Shown piece by piece: positions 52,601 to 60,795 of a stretch of 64,000 nucleotides of DNA. Origin of the DNA: Sphingobium sp. Leaf26 (lineage in GTDB: Bacteria > Pseudomonadota > Alphaproteobacteria > Sphingomonadales > Sphingomonadaceae). The first letter of the stretch is position 1; every line of letters starts with the position of its first letter. Made by a program: the position numbers and the translations under genes. The stretch lies in the NCBI RefSeq assembly GCF_001421665.1, contig NZ_LMKV01000001.1:603038-667037 (forward strand), given 5' to 3'. Below the pieces are notes generated by a model. That model made no database searches, was not told the DNA's origin, and saw only the letters and a program-made list of their open reading frames with translations.

Positions 52601-55600
52601 TACCTTCCGCTGCAAGCTGGCTGGTGACGTCCTCAATCCGAAAATATGCAAGTTGAACCGTGGTCGAACCGGCAGTCGAAAGCGTGCGGAACAGGCCGCG
52701 CAAACCCGTCGCTCCAGCCGCTATCATGATGTCGGAAGAGATGTCGCCGCCGCCGACTTCATACCATGTGTTGAGCGACGACATGGTGACTGTCGTCCAG
52801 TTACCGTTGCCGACCGATGAACCCGCATCGGTCGTGCCGATACGATAGACCTGATATTGTTGCCCTGCGGTGCCTGCCGTCTGACGGGCTTTGACGCTGT
52901 AACGATACGTTCGACCCGGCGTCAGTTTGATCGTTCCGATGTGGCCGACATCAACTTGGGCTGTGCCCGTGATCTGAATGACCTTGCCGACCCCAGATAC
53001 CGTGGGGAACGCAAATGTGGAGTTTGCCACGATCGGGGTGACAGCGGAGGGCACGCCTTCCCAGCCACGGAACCAATATTGGCCATCCTGCTGGAAATCG
53101 GATGGCATCGTGTAGGCGGCTGTCAGATTGGCCGAAGTGGATGCTGTCTGCGCTGACGACGCGAAATTACCGGCGTTGGTGGCGGACGTGGCCGCGCCGC
53201 TGGCCGATGTGGCAGCAGCATTCTGAGATGCGAGCGCGGCACCGGCCGCATTTGATGCGTTTGTCGCCTGCGTGGACGCTGTCGTCGCCGATGCCTGCGC
53301 CGCCGTGGCGCTGACACCGGCTGCCGTGGCGCTTGTCCCAGCGGTCGCCGCAGACCCAGCGGCAGCAGTAGCGCTGGAGGCCGCAGCCTCCCGCGCGGAC
53401 ACATCTGTTACGCTCAAATCGACCAGACCGAACGTGCCACCAGCCGACTGACGACGTGAAGACAGGCGCAGATAGACCGCGCCAGCGGGTGCATCCGCAT
53501 CGGTCCAAAGGCGCGTTTGACGGACGACCGACCCACTCGTGCCGGTTCCGCCCGTGACCTTGTCGAGGGTGCTGATCAGATTATAGTTGGCGTCCAGATA
53601 GGCACCAAGCTGCTTCATATTGGTGCTGGAGCCGGACACCCAGACAGCGCCGGTCACAACTTCATAGATTCGCCCCAATCCGACCGGCAGCAGGCCGCGC
53701 GTATTGATGACCGGGCTGGTGCCCTGTCGGACCCACCCCACCCCCGCGATGTTGACGAAGTCCGAAAGGATGGTCGTGGCAGCCGCTGCGCCATTGGTAT
53801 CGGACGTGAACTGGGCCAAAGCCGGGTCAACGCTAGGTGGAAAAAGCGCGGCAGCCTGAACAGCGGAGGCGTTATAGCTGGACGCAGCCGCTACAGCCGA
53901 CGAGTTAGCAGCCGTAGCTGAATTGCCCGCGCTGTTCGCACTGGTCGATGCATTGGATGCTGACCCGCTCGCTGCGGTGGCTTGATTACCCGCGTTCGTG
54001 GCTGACGTGGCCGCGTTCGTCGCGTGCGTGCTGGCCGTATTGCGATAGCCAAGAGCATCCGAAGCGGACGATGCGGCGCTGCTGGCCGAAGTGGTGGCCT
54101 CCCCCGCTTTGGTGCTGGCCGTATTGGCGCTGGTCGAAGCACTGTTCGCCGACTGCCCAGCGTTGGTGGCAGCGGTAGAAGCCGTGGTCGCCGACGTAGC
54201 GGCGGCTGTCGCTGAACCGACCGCAGCTTCGCGGACCGTGACATCCTTGATAGCAAGGCTACCGATGCCAAAGTTGCCGCCTGCCGAACTACGATTGATG
54301 AAGAAGCGCAGCCAGACGGTGCCGGTCGGGTAGAGTGAATTATCGAATAGGCGTGTGGCGACTACAGGCGCGTTGGTGGTCGTGCCGGTTCCGAAGCTGT
54401 TGCTGTGGGTGACAGTGCCTAGCGACGCATAGTTGGCGTCAAGCGCTTCGGCGCGGGCGCGCATCTGAGTGCTGACGCCATCGAGCGAAAACACTGTGGT
54501 CGTCACTTCATAGATCGTGCCCGCGCTGGCTGGGACAACATATCGAGCGATCAGATTGGTGGACGTGCCAGTTCGGCCCAAACCCCAACCGGGGATGGTC
54601 GCGAAATTGACTGCCGTAAGGGGCGTTAGCGCCGCAGGGTCGCCAGCGGTGCTGCCCGTGAACTGGGCAAGTGTCGCGTCAGGCCTTTCAGGGAAGAGCG
54701 CAGCCGCCTGAAGTGAAGCCGAGTTATAGGATGACGCAGCGTTGTTCGCGCTGGTGTTGGCAGCGCTGGCCGAATTTCCAGCAGCGTTGGCTTGGGTCGT
54801 GGCGGTGCCTGCCGAACTATTGGCTGCCGTTGCCGAATTCCCTGCCGACGTCGCGGACCCTGCGGCAAGGCCAGCCTGAGTAGTTGCCGTGGACGCTGCG
54901 CCCGTCGCGGTGCTTGCCGATGTGGCCGCCGAACTGGCCGATACGCTGGCCGAACTGGCACTGGCCGCCGCCGCTTCACGTTCGGTGACATCGGTTACGA
55001 TGATCGAACCGATGCGGATGACCAGCCCGCTTTCAGTGGTATTGAGGCGCAGACCAACGCGGCCCTGCGTGGTGCCGACAGGGATCGTGGCTATCCCCGC
55101 GCCCCCGGTCAGCGAGAACTTATTGGTCAGCGTCTCGACAACACCCGTGCTGGTGATCGTTGAAGTGACGCCGGTGATGACATTGGCTGCGGCAGCGGTG
55201 TAATCCGCCTTCATCGTGCCCATTGCGAGGTTGAAGCCGACCGACCCGTCGCCCGACATGACCTTGAACTTGGCGGTGATCTCATAGATGCGGCCAGCCG
55301 TGATCGGCATAACCCCGCGCGAAAGAATATTGGTGCCCAAGACGGTCCACGTCGAAATTTCGATAGCGGTGCCAAGGTCAGGATCGTTCACCAACGTCCC
55401 CGGCGCGGCAGGCGCGCTGGTCGGCGAACCTGTTCGGCTGCTGGTCCAGTGTGTCGCGCCTTCGTCGAAGGACGAAATCAGCAGCGGATTACTAACGTAG
55501 AGCGCATTCTGGGTCGCTGCGAACGACGTCGCGGCATTGATCGCAGAGGTGTTGGCCGCCGACGCGCTGTTGCTGGCATTAGTCGCTTGGGTGGCCGCCG

Positions 55601-58600
55601 TGCCCGCACTGGTATTGGCCGCCGTCGCGCTGTTGCCTGCCGCAGTTGCGGACCCAGCGGCCAGCGTGGCACTGGTCTGGGCTGCATTCTTCGACCCAAG
55701 AGCATCAGACGCGCTGGTGGCTGCGCTAGACGCTGATGACGACGCTTCCCCGGCCTTGGTCGACGCGGTATTTGCGCTGGTGGTTGCGCTGGTCGCGCTT
55801 GTCCCGGCTGCCCCGGCTGATGTCGAAGCTGCGCTGGCACTGGTTGCCGCCGCCGTGGCGCTACCCGCAGCCGCTTCGCGCGCTGTGACGTCCGCGACAG
55901 ACAGGGAGGTGATTGCGAAGGTGCCGCCGCCACTGTTGCGGGCTGCCCCAAACCGCGCCCAAACCGCTCCAGCCGGTGCGTTGGTATCGGTCCACGTCCG
56001 CGCGAAGGTCTTGATCAGACCATCAGTGCCAGTCGAACCTTGGAACGAAGTGACCGTGCTACCGACCTGCACATAATTGGCGTCAAGGTAGAAGACGCGA
56101 AACTGGACGCTAGTGGCGCTGCCTGAAACCCAAACGAATGAGGCGGAGGTTTCATATATGCGGCCTTGACCCACAGGCACCACGCCCCGCGTCATCAGGA
56201 CCGGTGAGGTGCCTTGGTAACCCCAACCTACCCCCGCTATAGAAGTGAACGAATTCAGCGGGACGGTATCAGAGGGTGCGCCGGTCCCATTCAACGTGAA
56301 CTGGGCCAACGATGGATCGACATAGGGCGGGAACTGGGCTGCCAACTGGACAGCCGCAGCATCATACGAACTGGACGATGAAACAGCCGATGCCGCCGCA
56401 GCGGTTGCCGAATTCCCAGCTTCCGAAGCCTTTGTCGTAGCTGTGGCCGCTGACCCGGCCGCTGCCGTGGCGCTGCCCGATGCCTCCGAAGCCTTGGTCT
56501 GCGCGTTATCCCGCGCCAATTCTGCCGCCGACTTTGCCGCGACGGCAGCATCCTTGGCAGTGGTCGAATTCGAAAACGCAGTTTCGGCCGCCGTCTTGGC
56601 GGTCTGGGCATTGGTGTTGGCCGTCTCAGCAGCCGTTTTTGCCGTCTGCGCTGCCGATTTCGCGGTATCGGACGCGGTGGCCGACAAGCTGGCCGCATTG
56701 GCATAGGTCTGCGCATTATCGCGTGCCGTGTTGGCCGCCGTAGTGGCAGTCTGGGCCTGATCGCGGGCCGTCTCTGCGTTGGTTTTGGCTGTGTTCGCGG
56801 TTGTCGCTGCCGCCTGCGCCGTGGTCGCACTATTAGCAGCCGCCTGCGCCGATGCCGCAGCGTTGGCGCTTTCCCCATAGGTGTCAAAGAGGTCGTCAAT
56901 CTGGGTCTGGGCCGCTGATATGTTCGTCAGCGCGGCGGCCAAATCAGCGACCAGCGTGTTCGCCGGTGTTCCGCCAACAGAGCCGGTCACGTTGCCGCCA
57001 AAGACGACGGTCGACGAAGGCCGGTATGGATTATTGCCGGTGGCGGTCGATTTGACAGCCGTGGACGATATGCGTCCGCCCGCAGCTACGTCCTGATCGA
57101 CGTCGCGATAGGCTTGCACATAGAGGGTATAATAGCGATTGGCCGCGATCCCCAAAAGCTGGAAAGCCCGGCGATCAGCCGCGACGAAATGTTCCAGTTC
57201 CTCACCGGCAGCGGTGCCAAGGTTGTAGGCGCTGGACGACGTGGACGAGCGGACAACGATTCTGAAACCGTCGATGTCATCCTCCACCCCACCCCAGTTC
57301 CACTTGAAGGTGATATTCGCCGAACCGTCCGTGTTCGTGGAATTCGACAAGACATCGCTCGGAAACGTCGGCGCGCTGATGGCTGCGCCATTACGGTCGT
57401 TGCGGGTGTTGAAGTTGGTCGTGGCTGCGGCGACCGTGTTCGCGGGAGTGCCGCCAACATAATCGGCCGCGATACGAGCGATTTCGTTCAGAAGGGCTTG
57501 GCGAGCATTTGTGTAGCCGACCCAACGGCTATTCCATGTCGTGCGGACGATCGGCGTGTTTTGGGTGGTATCAGTGTAGGCGGGGGTCAGACCCGTCAGA
57601 TAGCTACTGAGCGTATTATAGGCGGCGCTGTATGCGGTCAGAAGGGTAGTAATGGCAGGGAGCATCGCACCTGCGCGGCTTTCAATGCCCGGCTTTTCCC
57701 CAGTGATCTGCTGGAATTCCAGCACGACCCGTGCCTTCTCAGCCCGGTCGAGGATGCCATCGGCGGCAATCGCGTCCATCTCGTCACGTAGTTGATCAGC
57801 ATCAGCCTGCGCCGCCTCCGCCGCAGCCTTGGCCGCATCCGCAGCCTCCTGCGCCGCGATAATATCGTCCTGATTTTCGGTTAGTAGCGGGCTTAGGGAA
57901 CTGGTGTCCTGAACCGTGTAATTGCGGTTGAATCCCACGCGAACCTTATGGACCGGGGCTTTCGCTTCCGGTTGCGTGATGCTGCGCACCTGCGGGAAAG
58001 TGCTGCGGTCTTGCCGCAGGGCAGTCGGTGAGGACGTCCCAAGGTATTTGCTGACCCGCCATGTTCCTGTTCCATCGGCGAACAGATGGCCACCAGCCTG
58101 ACGAAGGGCTTCGCGTGCCAGTTCGCCAACTTCGATCTGGCTCTTGGTCGAATAGTCCCATGCGTCCCCGCTGAAGGCATTAAAGCTGGTCTGGTTGATC
58201 TTGCCCGCTGGGACGCCGATCCTCTTAAGCAGAGCGGGAACAATCGTGGCGATCGTCGACGGATAGGCAGAACCGTCCTTCGCGCCCTGAATGTCGCATG
58301 TGATCGCATCGACTGAAATGGGTTCCGCGCCGAGTCGGAACATACCGATCGCCGGTGCCTTCAACCACTCTCCCGGTTGCAGCGTGGCAGCTTTCAGGCT
58401 GGCAAAAGTCGAAGCCGTGGACACTGCCGGACCAAGCGACATGCCCATTTCGAACACGCCCGTGACGTCCTGTGCGATCCCATCATGGAACTGAAATATC
58501 CAGTTTACCGGGTCGAGCAGAATAGGCGTGGTGTTGCGGCATGTGCCGAAGGCTACGGGTTTGAGGGTGCCCTTCAAATCAACGGGGCCTTCTGCGTTCC

Positions 58601-59048
58601 CGGTTCCAGCATAGCTGGTGTTCAGCAGGCTTCGGTTTAGGGTAGCCTCCGGTCCCCAAAGGGTAAATTTGCACTGGCCACCATCGCGTTCGATCGCGCT
58701 GGCATTGCCGGACAATATTTGACGGTAGGACGACCAAGCGCCGCCCTTCGGACCTTCGAACAAGCTAAAGAGCGCGCCTTCCCACTGGAGAGCGTTCCAC
58801 GCCTCATTGCCGAACTGGGGGCCGCAGATGAAGCCTACGTCGCCGCCGTTCGAGCCAAACTGAGTGACCAGACCATCGGCTGCCAATGTCCACCGACTGA
58901 TAGGCACGCCGTTAATACAAGGTAGCCACTCATAGTTGTTCAGGAGCGTGCAACTTGCATCCGATCCCGCCAGTGACATCCGAAGCGTCACAAAGGTTGA
59001 AGTCACAGGATCGTAAGGCGAAATTTCAAGAAGGATATTATTGGTCAC
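49626..59048 (-). CDS. Giant modular tail-tip/fibre protein (3,140 residues)
   Basis: The end of the tail operon. Residues 1-390 are a hub-like region (FGTCRNTTPILLDPVNW); 392-460 a coiled coil; 555-670 fibronectin-III-like (VEDDIDGFRIVVR). From 700 to 2600, Ala/Ser/Thr-rich linkers of about 90-200 residues separate beta-rich modules at 906-1055, 1183-1355, 1449-1604, 1736-1885, 1976-2145 and 2271-2443; a seventh is at 2605-2785. Most carry a RGVxPxxxGRIYE signature and end DVTxREAAA. Residues 2788-2900 resemble the DUF1983 part of lambda J-type proteins (VGGNISGYEINNNGSTSQFK). The C-terminus (to TSTEW) is probably the receptor-binding end. It likely binds the host surface. Confidence 0.85.
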   Translation of the reverse strand: MTNNILLEISPYDPVTSTFVTLRMSLAGSDASCTLLNNYEWLPCINGVPISRWTLAADGLVTQFGSNGGDVGFICGPQFGNEAWNALQWEGALFSLFEGPKGGAWSSYRQILSGNASAIERDGGQCKFTLWGPEATLNRSLLNTSYAGTGNAEGPVDLKGTLKPVAFGTCRNTTPILLDPVNWIFQFHDGIAQDVTGVFEMGMSLGPAVSTASTFASLKAATLQPGEWLKAPAIGMFRLGAEPISVDAITCDIQGAKDGSAYPSTIATIVPALLKRIGVPAGKINQTSFNAFSGDAWDYSTKSQIEVGELAREALRQAGGHLFADGTGTWRVSKYLGTSSPTALRQDRSTFPQVRSITQPEAKAPVHKVRVGFNRNYTVQDTSSLSPLLTENQDDIIAAQEAADAAKAAAEAAQADADQLRDEMDAIAADGILDRAEKARVVLEFQQITGEKPGIESRAGAMLPAITTLLTAYSAAYNTLSSYLTGLTPAYTDTTQNTPIVRTTWNSRWVGYTNARQALLNEIARIAADYVGGTPANTVAAATTNFNTRNDRNGAAISAPTFPSDVLSNSTNTDGSANITFKWNWGGVEDDIDGFRIVVRSSTSSSAYNLGTAAGEELEHFVAADRRAFQLLGIAANRYYTLYVQAYRDVDQDVAAGGRISSTAVKSTATGNNPYRPSSTVVFGGNVTGSVGGTPANTLVADLAAALTNISAAQTQIDDLFDTYGESANAAASAQAAANSATTAQAAATTANTAKTNAETARDQAQTATTAANTARDNAQTYANAASLSATASDTAKSAAQTAKTAAETANTNAQTAKTAAETAFSNSTTAKDAAVAAKSAAELARDNAQTKASEASGSATAAAGSAATATTKASEAGNSATAAAASAVSSSSSYDAAAVQLAAQFPPYVDPSLAQFTLNGTGAPSDTVPLNSFTSIAGVGWGYQGTSPVLMTRGVVPVGQGRIYETSASFVWVSGSATSVQFRVFYLDANYVQVGSTVTSFQGSTGTDGLIKTFARTWTDTNAPAGAVWARFGAARNSGGGTFAITSLSVADVTAREAAAGSATAAATSASAASTSAGAAGTSATSATTSANTASTKAGEASSSASSAATSASDALGSKNAAQTSATLAAGSATAAGNSATAANTSAGTAATQATNASNSASAANTSAINAATSFAATQNALYVSNPLLISSFDEGATHWTSSRTGSPTSAPAAPGTLVNDPDLGTAIEISTWTVLGTNILSRGVMPITAGRIYEITAKFKVMSGDGSVGFNLAMGTMKADYTAAAANVITGVTSTITSTGVVETLTNKFSLTGGAGIATIPVGTTQGRVGLRLNTTESGLVIRIGSIIVTDVTEREAAAASASSASVSASSAATSASTATGAASTATTQAGLAAGSATSAGNSATAANSSAGTATTQANAAGNSASAANTSANNAASSYNSASLQAAALFPERPDATLAQFTGSTAGDPAALTPLTAVNFATIPGWGLGRTGTSTNLIARYVVPASAGTIYEVTTTVFSLDGVSTQMRARAEALDANYASLGTVTHSNSFGTGTTTNAPVVATRLFDNSLYPTGTVWLRFFINRSSAGGNFGIGSLAIKDVTVREAAVGSATAAATSATTASTAATNAGQSANSASTSANTASTKAGEATTSASSAASSASDALGYRNTASTHATNAATSATNAGNQATAASGSASNASTSANSAGNSATAANSSAVAAASSYNASAVQAAALFPPSVDPALAQFTSDTNGAAAATTILSDFVNIAGVGWVRQGTSPVINTRGLLPVGLGRIYEVVTGAVWVSGSSTNMKQLGAYLDANYNLISTLDKVTGGTGTSGSVVRQTRLWTDADAPAGAVYLRLSSRRQSAGGTFGLVDLSVTDVSAREAAASSATAAAGSAATAGTSATAAGVSATAAQASATTASTQATNASNAAGAALASQNAAATSASGAATSATNAGNFASSAQTASTSANLTAAYTMPSDFQQDGQYWFRGWEGVPSAVTPIVANSTFAFPTVSGVGKVIQITGTAQVDVGHIGTIKLTPGRTYRYSVKARQTAGTAGQQYQVYRIGTTDAGSSVGNGNWTTVTMSSLNTWYEVGGGDISSDIMIAAGATGLRGLFRTLSTAGSTTVQLAYFRIEDVTSQLAAEGSASAAANSASSAASSQTAAGTSASAAQGSATNAATQAGNASTSASQASTSATNAQASANTASTQATNAANSATSAGNSASAASGSASTASTQASNAGNSATSAAASAVSASSTFTNFQQSVMNQSQALPYDFSDGLTYWTDARNGAPAAVTAAPGTIITNDSYFGLCNSITNWTTAGMNILTRGVLPAQDGRFYEVRARCRVAGSDGSVNLNIVCSEMNSSYAGTASNYRGGPSQTVLVDTPVEIVGLFSDSTANGATSWTSSAVNLRFGLRLNSAESGLILRVQSIKITDVTDRIAAANSAAAASTSASNASTSATAAGNSATAANGSATTASTQAGNASSSASAANTSATNANSSAGSAAGSANAAANSATSASGFANTAQTKAGEAASSASAANNSAAAADASASSASTSASNASTFKGQAETAASTASTQATVATNAAAAASSSMTITSQIAAASINANPVFADWPAGQTHPTNYTAWAGSPIIVKATGAQSPYAYRIGMSSSTATSLGVKTPQMISAQVLSQNLWVVLEVDAQRNSGTLPGAGVLFRAVTSAGAVAQDMYIPLNTLADTAGVTGAGGTNTIRRWRLLSQITASNAYGYEICLMHRYNGISGYTSSATANDITYHKVAIRPATDQEIATKQAVADLSTLSATVNTQGQTLSTLNTNYASLSSTVSTQGVTINNHTSAISTTQNNVTTLFGRAALTLDVGGNISGYEINNNGSTSQFKVKADQFELVPSSSSGNRVAYSDGTFRIYAGATMTVWGAAFGSSGQFIEWTGPTQSSLSGCTESNAIKFVKTNGQAYYAGGIIAGTLKTSVSNASLGTSATVTSGLIGSNGNTVNVNASYSFTATLTAQYAATSTGVTNYNNAISAFGPVSGDGTYDNHTGTKANNPAAGTFTMNLKRDSSTIASLTSVTGALDLEGIRPVPVDNAPGWINYTYTFWGSVTTSDPTVNTANRTYSADFTRSFPYGSATIQSQRISVTSTEW
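51249..56951 (-). repeat. Internal repeat region of the giant tail gene
   Basis: Encodes residues 700-2600. Low-complexity Ala/Ser/Thr/Asn linkers (for example SATAANTSAGTAATQATNAS) alternate with six globular modules. Modules at 906, 1449 and 1736 form one related type (xxDPSLAQFT start), those at 1183 and 2271 a second, and 1976 a third. The DNA of the linkers is not exactly repeated, so protein-level selection or old duplication is likely. Confidence 0.8.
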
Positions 59049-59079
59049 ATGCTATTTATACGTGACCAGCAATCGCCAA

Positions 59080-60429
59080 TCAGAGCGCTGTGCTAGTAAT
59101 ACTCATTTCTACCGACCAGTAATCATAGGTGATATGGCGCGGTGTAGCTTTTGTTATGTAGCCAAAAACCGCGTCGTTTTGTTCCATCGCTGCATATGCG
59201 TTGTCGAACGCGGCCGAAAAACTCGTCGGAGACCAATCAGTCATCTCACCACCCGGTTCAATCTGGCAACCGGAAAAGGTGTTCTTCCCAACCGCTGCGC
59301 TTTCGCTGCCGCTCAGTGAACCGGTTGCCGAAGCAATTGCCGGATAGAGCCGTATACGCACCGACGTGTTTGCCAGCGTGTTGGCAAACGAACGCCAGAC
59401 GCGCCAGTAATCCCCCGCGTCAACGGCATTGCCATTGCCGACAAAGTTCGTCGCTCCCGTCGCCGGGTTCACGGCCACGAAGGTAGAAGAGGTAGATACG
59501 CCTGCATATTCGATCGTGACACGGGCCAGCGGCGATCCTGCTGGCGCTTTTTTGACATAAGCGCTCACTGTGTAGGTCGCGACATCGGTCGGGATAGTAA
59601 CGCCTTGGTAGAAATTCGACGCAGATGCAGAGGTTTCGCTATCTTCAATGATTGCCGCCGTCATCGACCCATCGTGGGCATAGTCTGCATTCCGCGCCCA
59701 TGTCGCACTATTTGCTGCCGTCCAGCCTGCAAAGAAATTCTGGCTATCGCGCAGCATGTTCGGGTTCGATTTCAGTTCATAATCGGGCACGAAGAGGATC
59801 GCCGAACTGTTGCCAGCCTTGGCCAGCAGCGGAAGCCATTTCTGTCGAAAAGGCTTCTCCTTGAGATATGAGAAGGTTGCTTTAAAAGTCTGGGTTTTGG
59901 CGTATTTGTCCCACGATGTGATGCCTGCGGTGTCATAACTGACTGAACCATCAGCGATGCCAACTTCCGCGTTCGGTGTAATTGCAATCTGGTCAGCGGC
60001 CGACCCAATGACCAGCCGTTGGATTTGCACATAGCTGCCGGGGATGCCGGTCGCATCGATGTCGACACGGACAAATTTGCCCATCACCGGGGTGGGCAAG
60101 CGCAAGATGGTCTTAGCGGCCATGGCGTCGGCCTTCATGCCGCTCCACGCTGGCATTGTGAAATCAACTGGCGCGGCCCCGTCTACTTCGGCCTGAGACG
60201 CGCCCACCCTGATGCGCACCATGTCGCGGTTACGCAGGTTCGTTCCGACAAGCGCAATAACGTCGATCGGCGTAGGGCATTGCGACTGGACCGTGAAATA
60301 AGGCGTGATGTTCGTAGAACGATACACAAGGCCGGGATCGTCCCATCCCATGCGATCAATCGGGTTGGCCGCAAGACTTGCCCCGTCAATAACGGTCCAC
60401 GGTTCAGGATAGCAGACGAAGGCGACCAT
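59080..60429 (-). CDS. Phage tail protein with beta-sandwich domain
   Basis: A 449-residue tail protein starting MVAFVCYPEPWTVIDG; the ATG at 60429 overlaps the stop of the preceding gene (ATGA). The N-terminal 230 residues are beta-rich without a recognised family. From about residue 240, NMLRDSQNFFAGWTAANSAT begins a carbohydrate-binding-like jelly roll (TIPTDVATYTVSAYVKK, SVRIRLYPAIA) of the kind found in phage tails, analogous to modules of the giant protein next to it. Probably part of the tail tip or distal tail. Confidence 0.7.
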   Translation of the reverse strand: MVAFVCYPEPWTVIDGASLAANPIDRMGWDDPGLVYRSTNITPYFTVQSQCPTPIDVIALVGTNLRNRDMVRIRVGASQAEVDGAAPVDFTMPAWSGMKADAMAAKTILRLPTPVMGKFVRVDIDATGIPGSYVQIQRLVIGSAADQIAITPNAEVGIADGSVSYDTAGITSWDKYAKTQTFKATFSYLKEKPFRQKWLPLLAKAGNSSAILFVPDYELKSNPNMLRDSQNFFAGWTAANSATWARNADYAHDGSMTAAIIEDSETSASASNFYQGVTIPTDVATYTVSAYVKKAPAGSPLARVTIEYAGVSTSSTFVAVNPATGATNFVGNGNAVDAGDYWRVWRSFANTLANTSVRIRLYPAIASATGSLSGSESAAVGKNTFSGCQIEPGGEMTDWSPTSFSAAFDNAYAAMEQNDAVFGYITKATPRHITYDYWSVEMSITSTAL

Positions 60430-60788
60430 CAGCCACGCACCTTCAACTTGGTAATGCCATTCATCCAATCAACTTGGAATTCCTCGACCCGGACGACCCG
60501 GCCGTTGGCGGCATATTCATCAGCATAGACGGTGTAAGTCGGAGGTGCGCCATCAAGGTCTTCTAGGAAGATCAACTGTTCAATTTCGACCTCAAACGCC
60601 ATGGCCGGATTTTTGACCGCAGCAAGGATCGCGGTTGCCAGCGTGGTGGCGCTGGCCTCACTCAGGTTTGCGGGAAGTTCGACTTCCAATGCCGCAGGAT
60701 ATTTCGCCAAAACGGTCGGGTCGGAACGCTCTATCCATCGATATTCACGCTGGACGAAGGTTGAACGGTTCGGGTCAATTGCAGCCAT
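60429..60788 (-). CDS. Small phage tail-operon protein
   Basis: A 119-residue protein (MAAIDPNRSTFVQREYRWIE) 7 bases after the tape-measure stop and overlapping the next gene by 4 bases. It has no known motif by eye. Position between tape measure and tail-tip genes suggests a tail-tip assembly role. Confidence 0.7.
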   Translation of the reverse strand: MAAIDPNRSTFVQREYRWIERSDPTVLAKYPAALEVELPANLSEASATTLATAILAAVKNPAMAFEVEIEQLIFLEDLDGAPPTYTVYADEYAANGRVVRVEEFQVDWMNGITKLKVRG

Positions 60789-60795
60789 GCCCTAT

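Noticed and set aside
51249..56951. Apparent CRISPR-like or satellite repeat pattern
   Set aside because: There are no regular identical repeats with spacers; it is low-complexity Ala/Ser/Thr coding sequence within one continuous gene.
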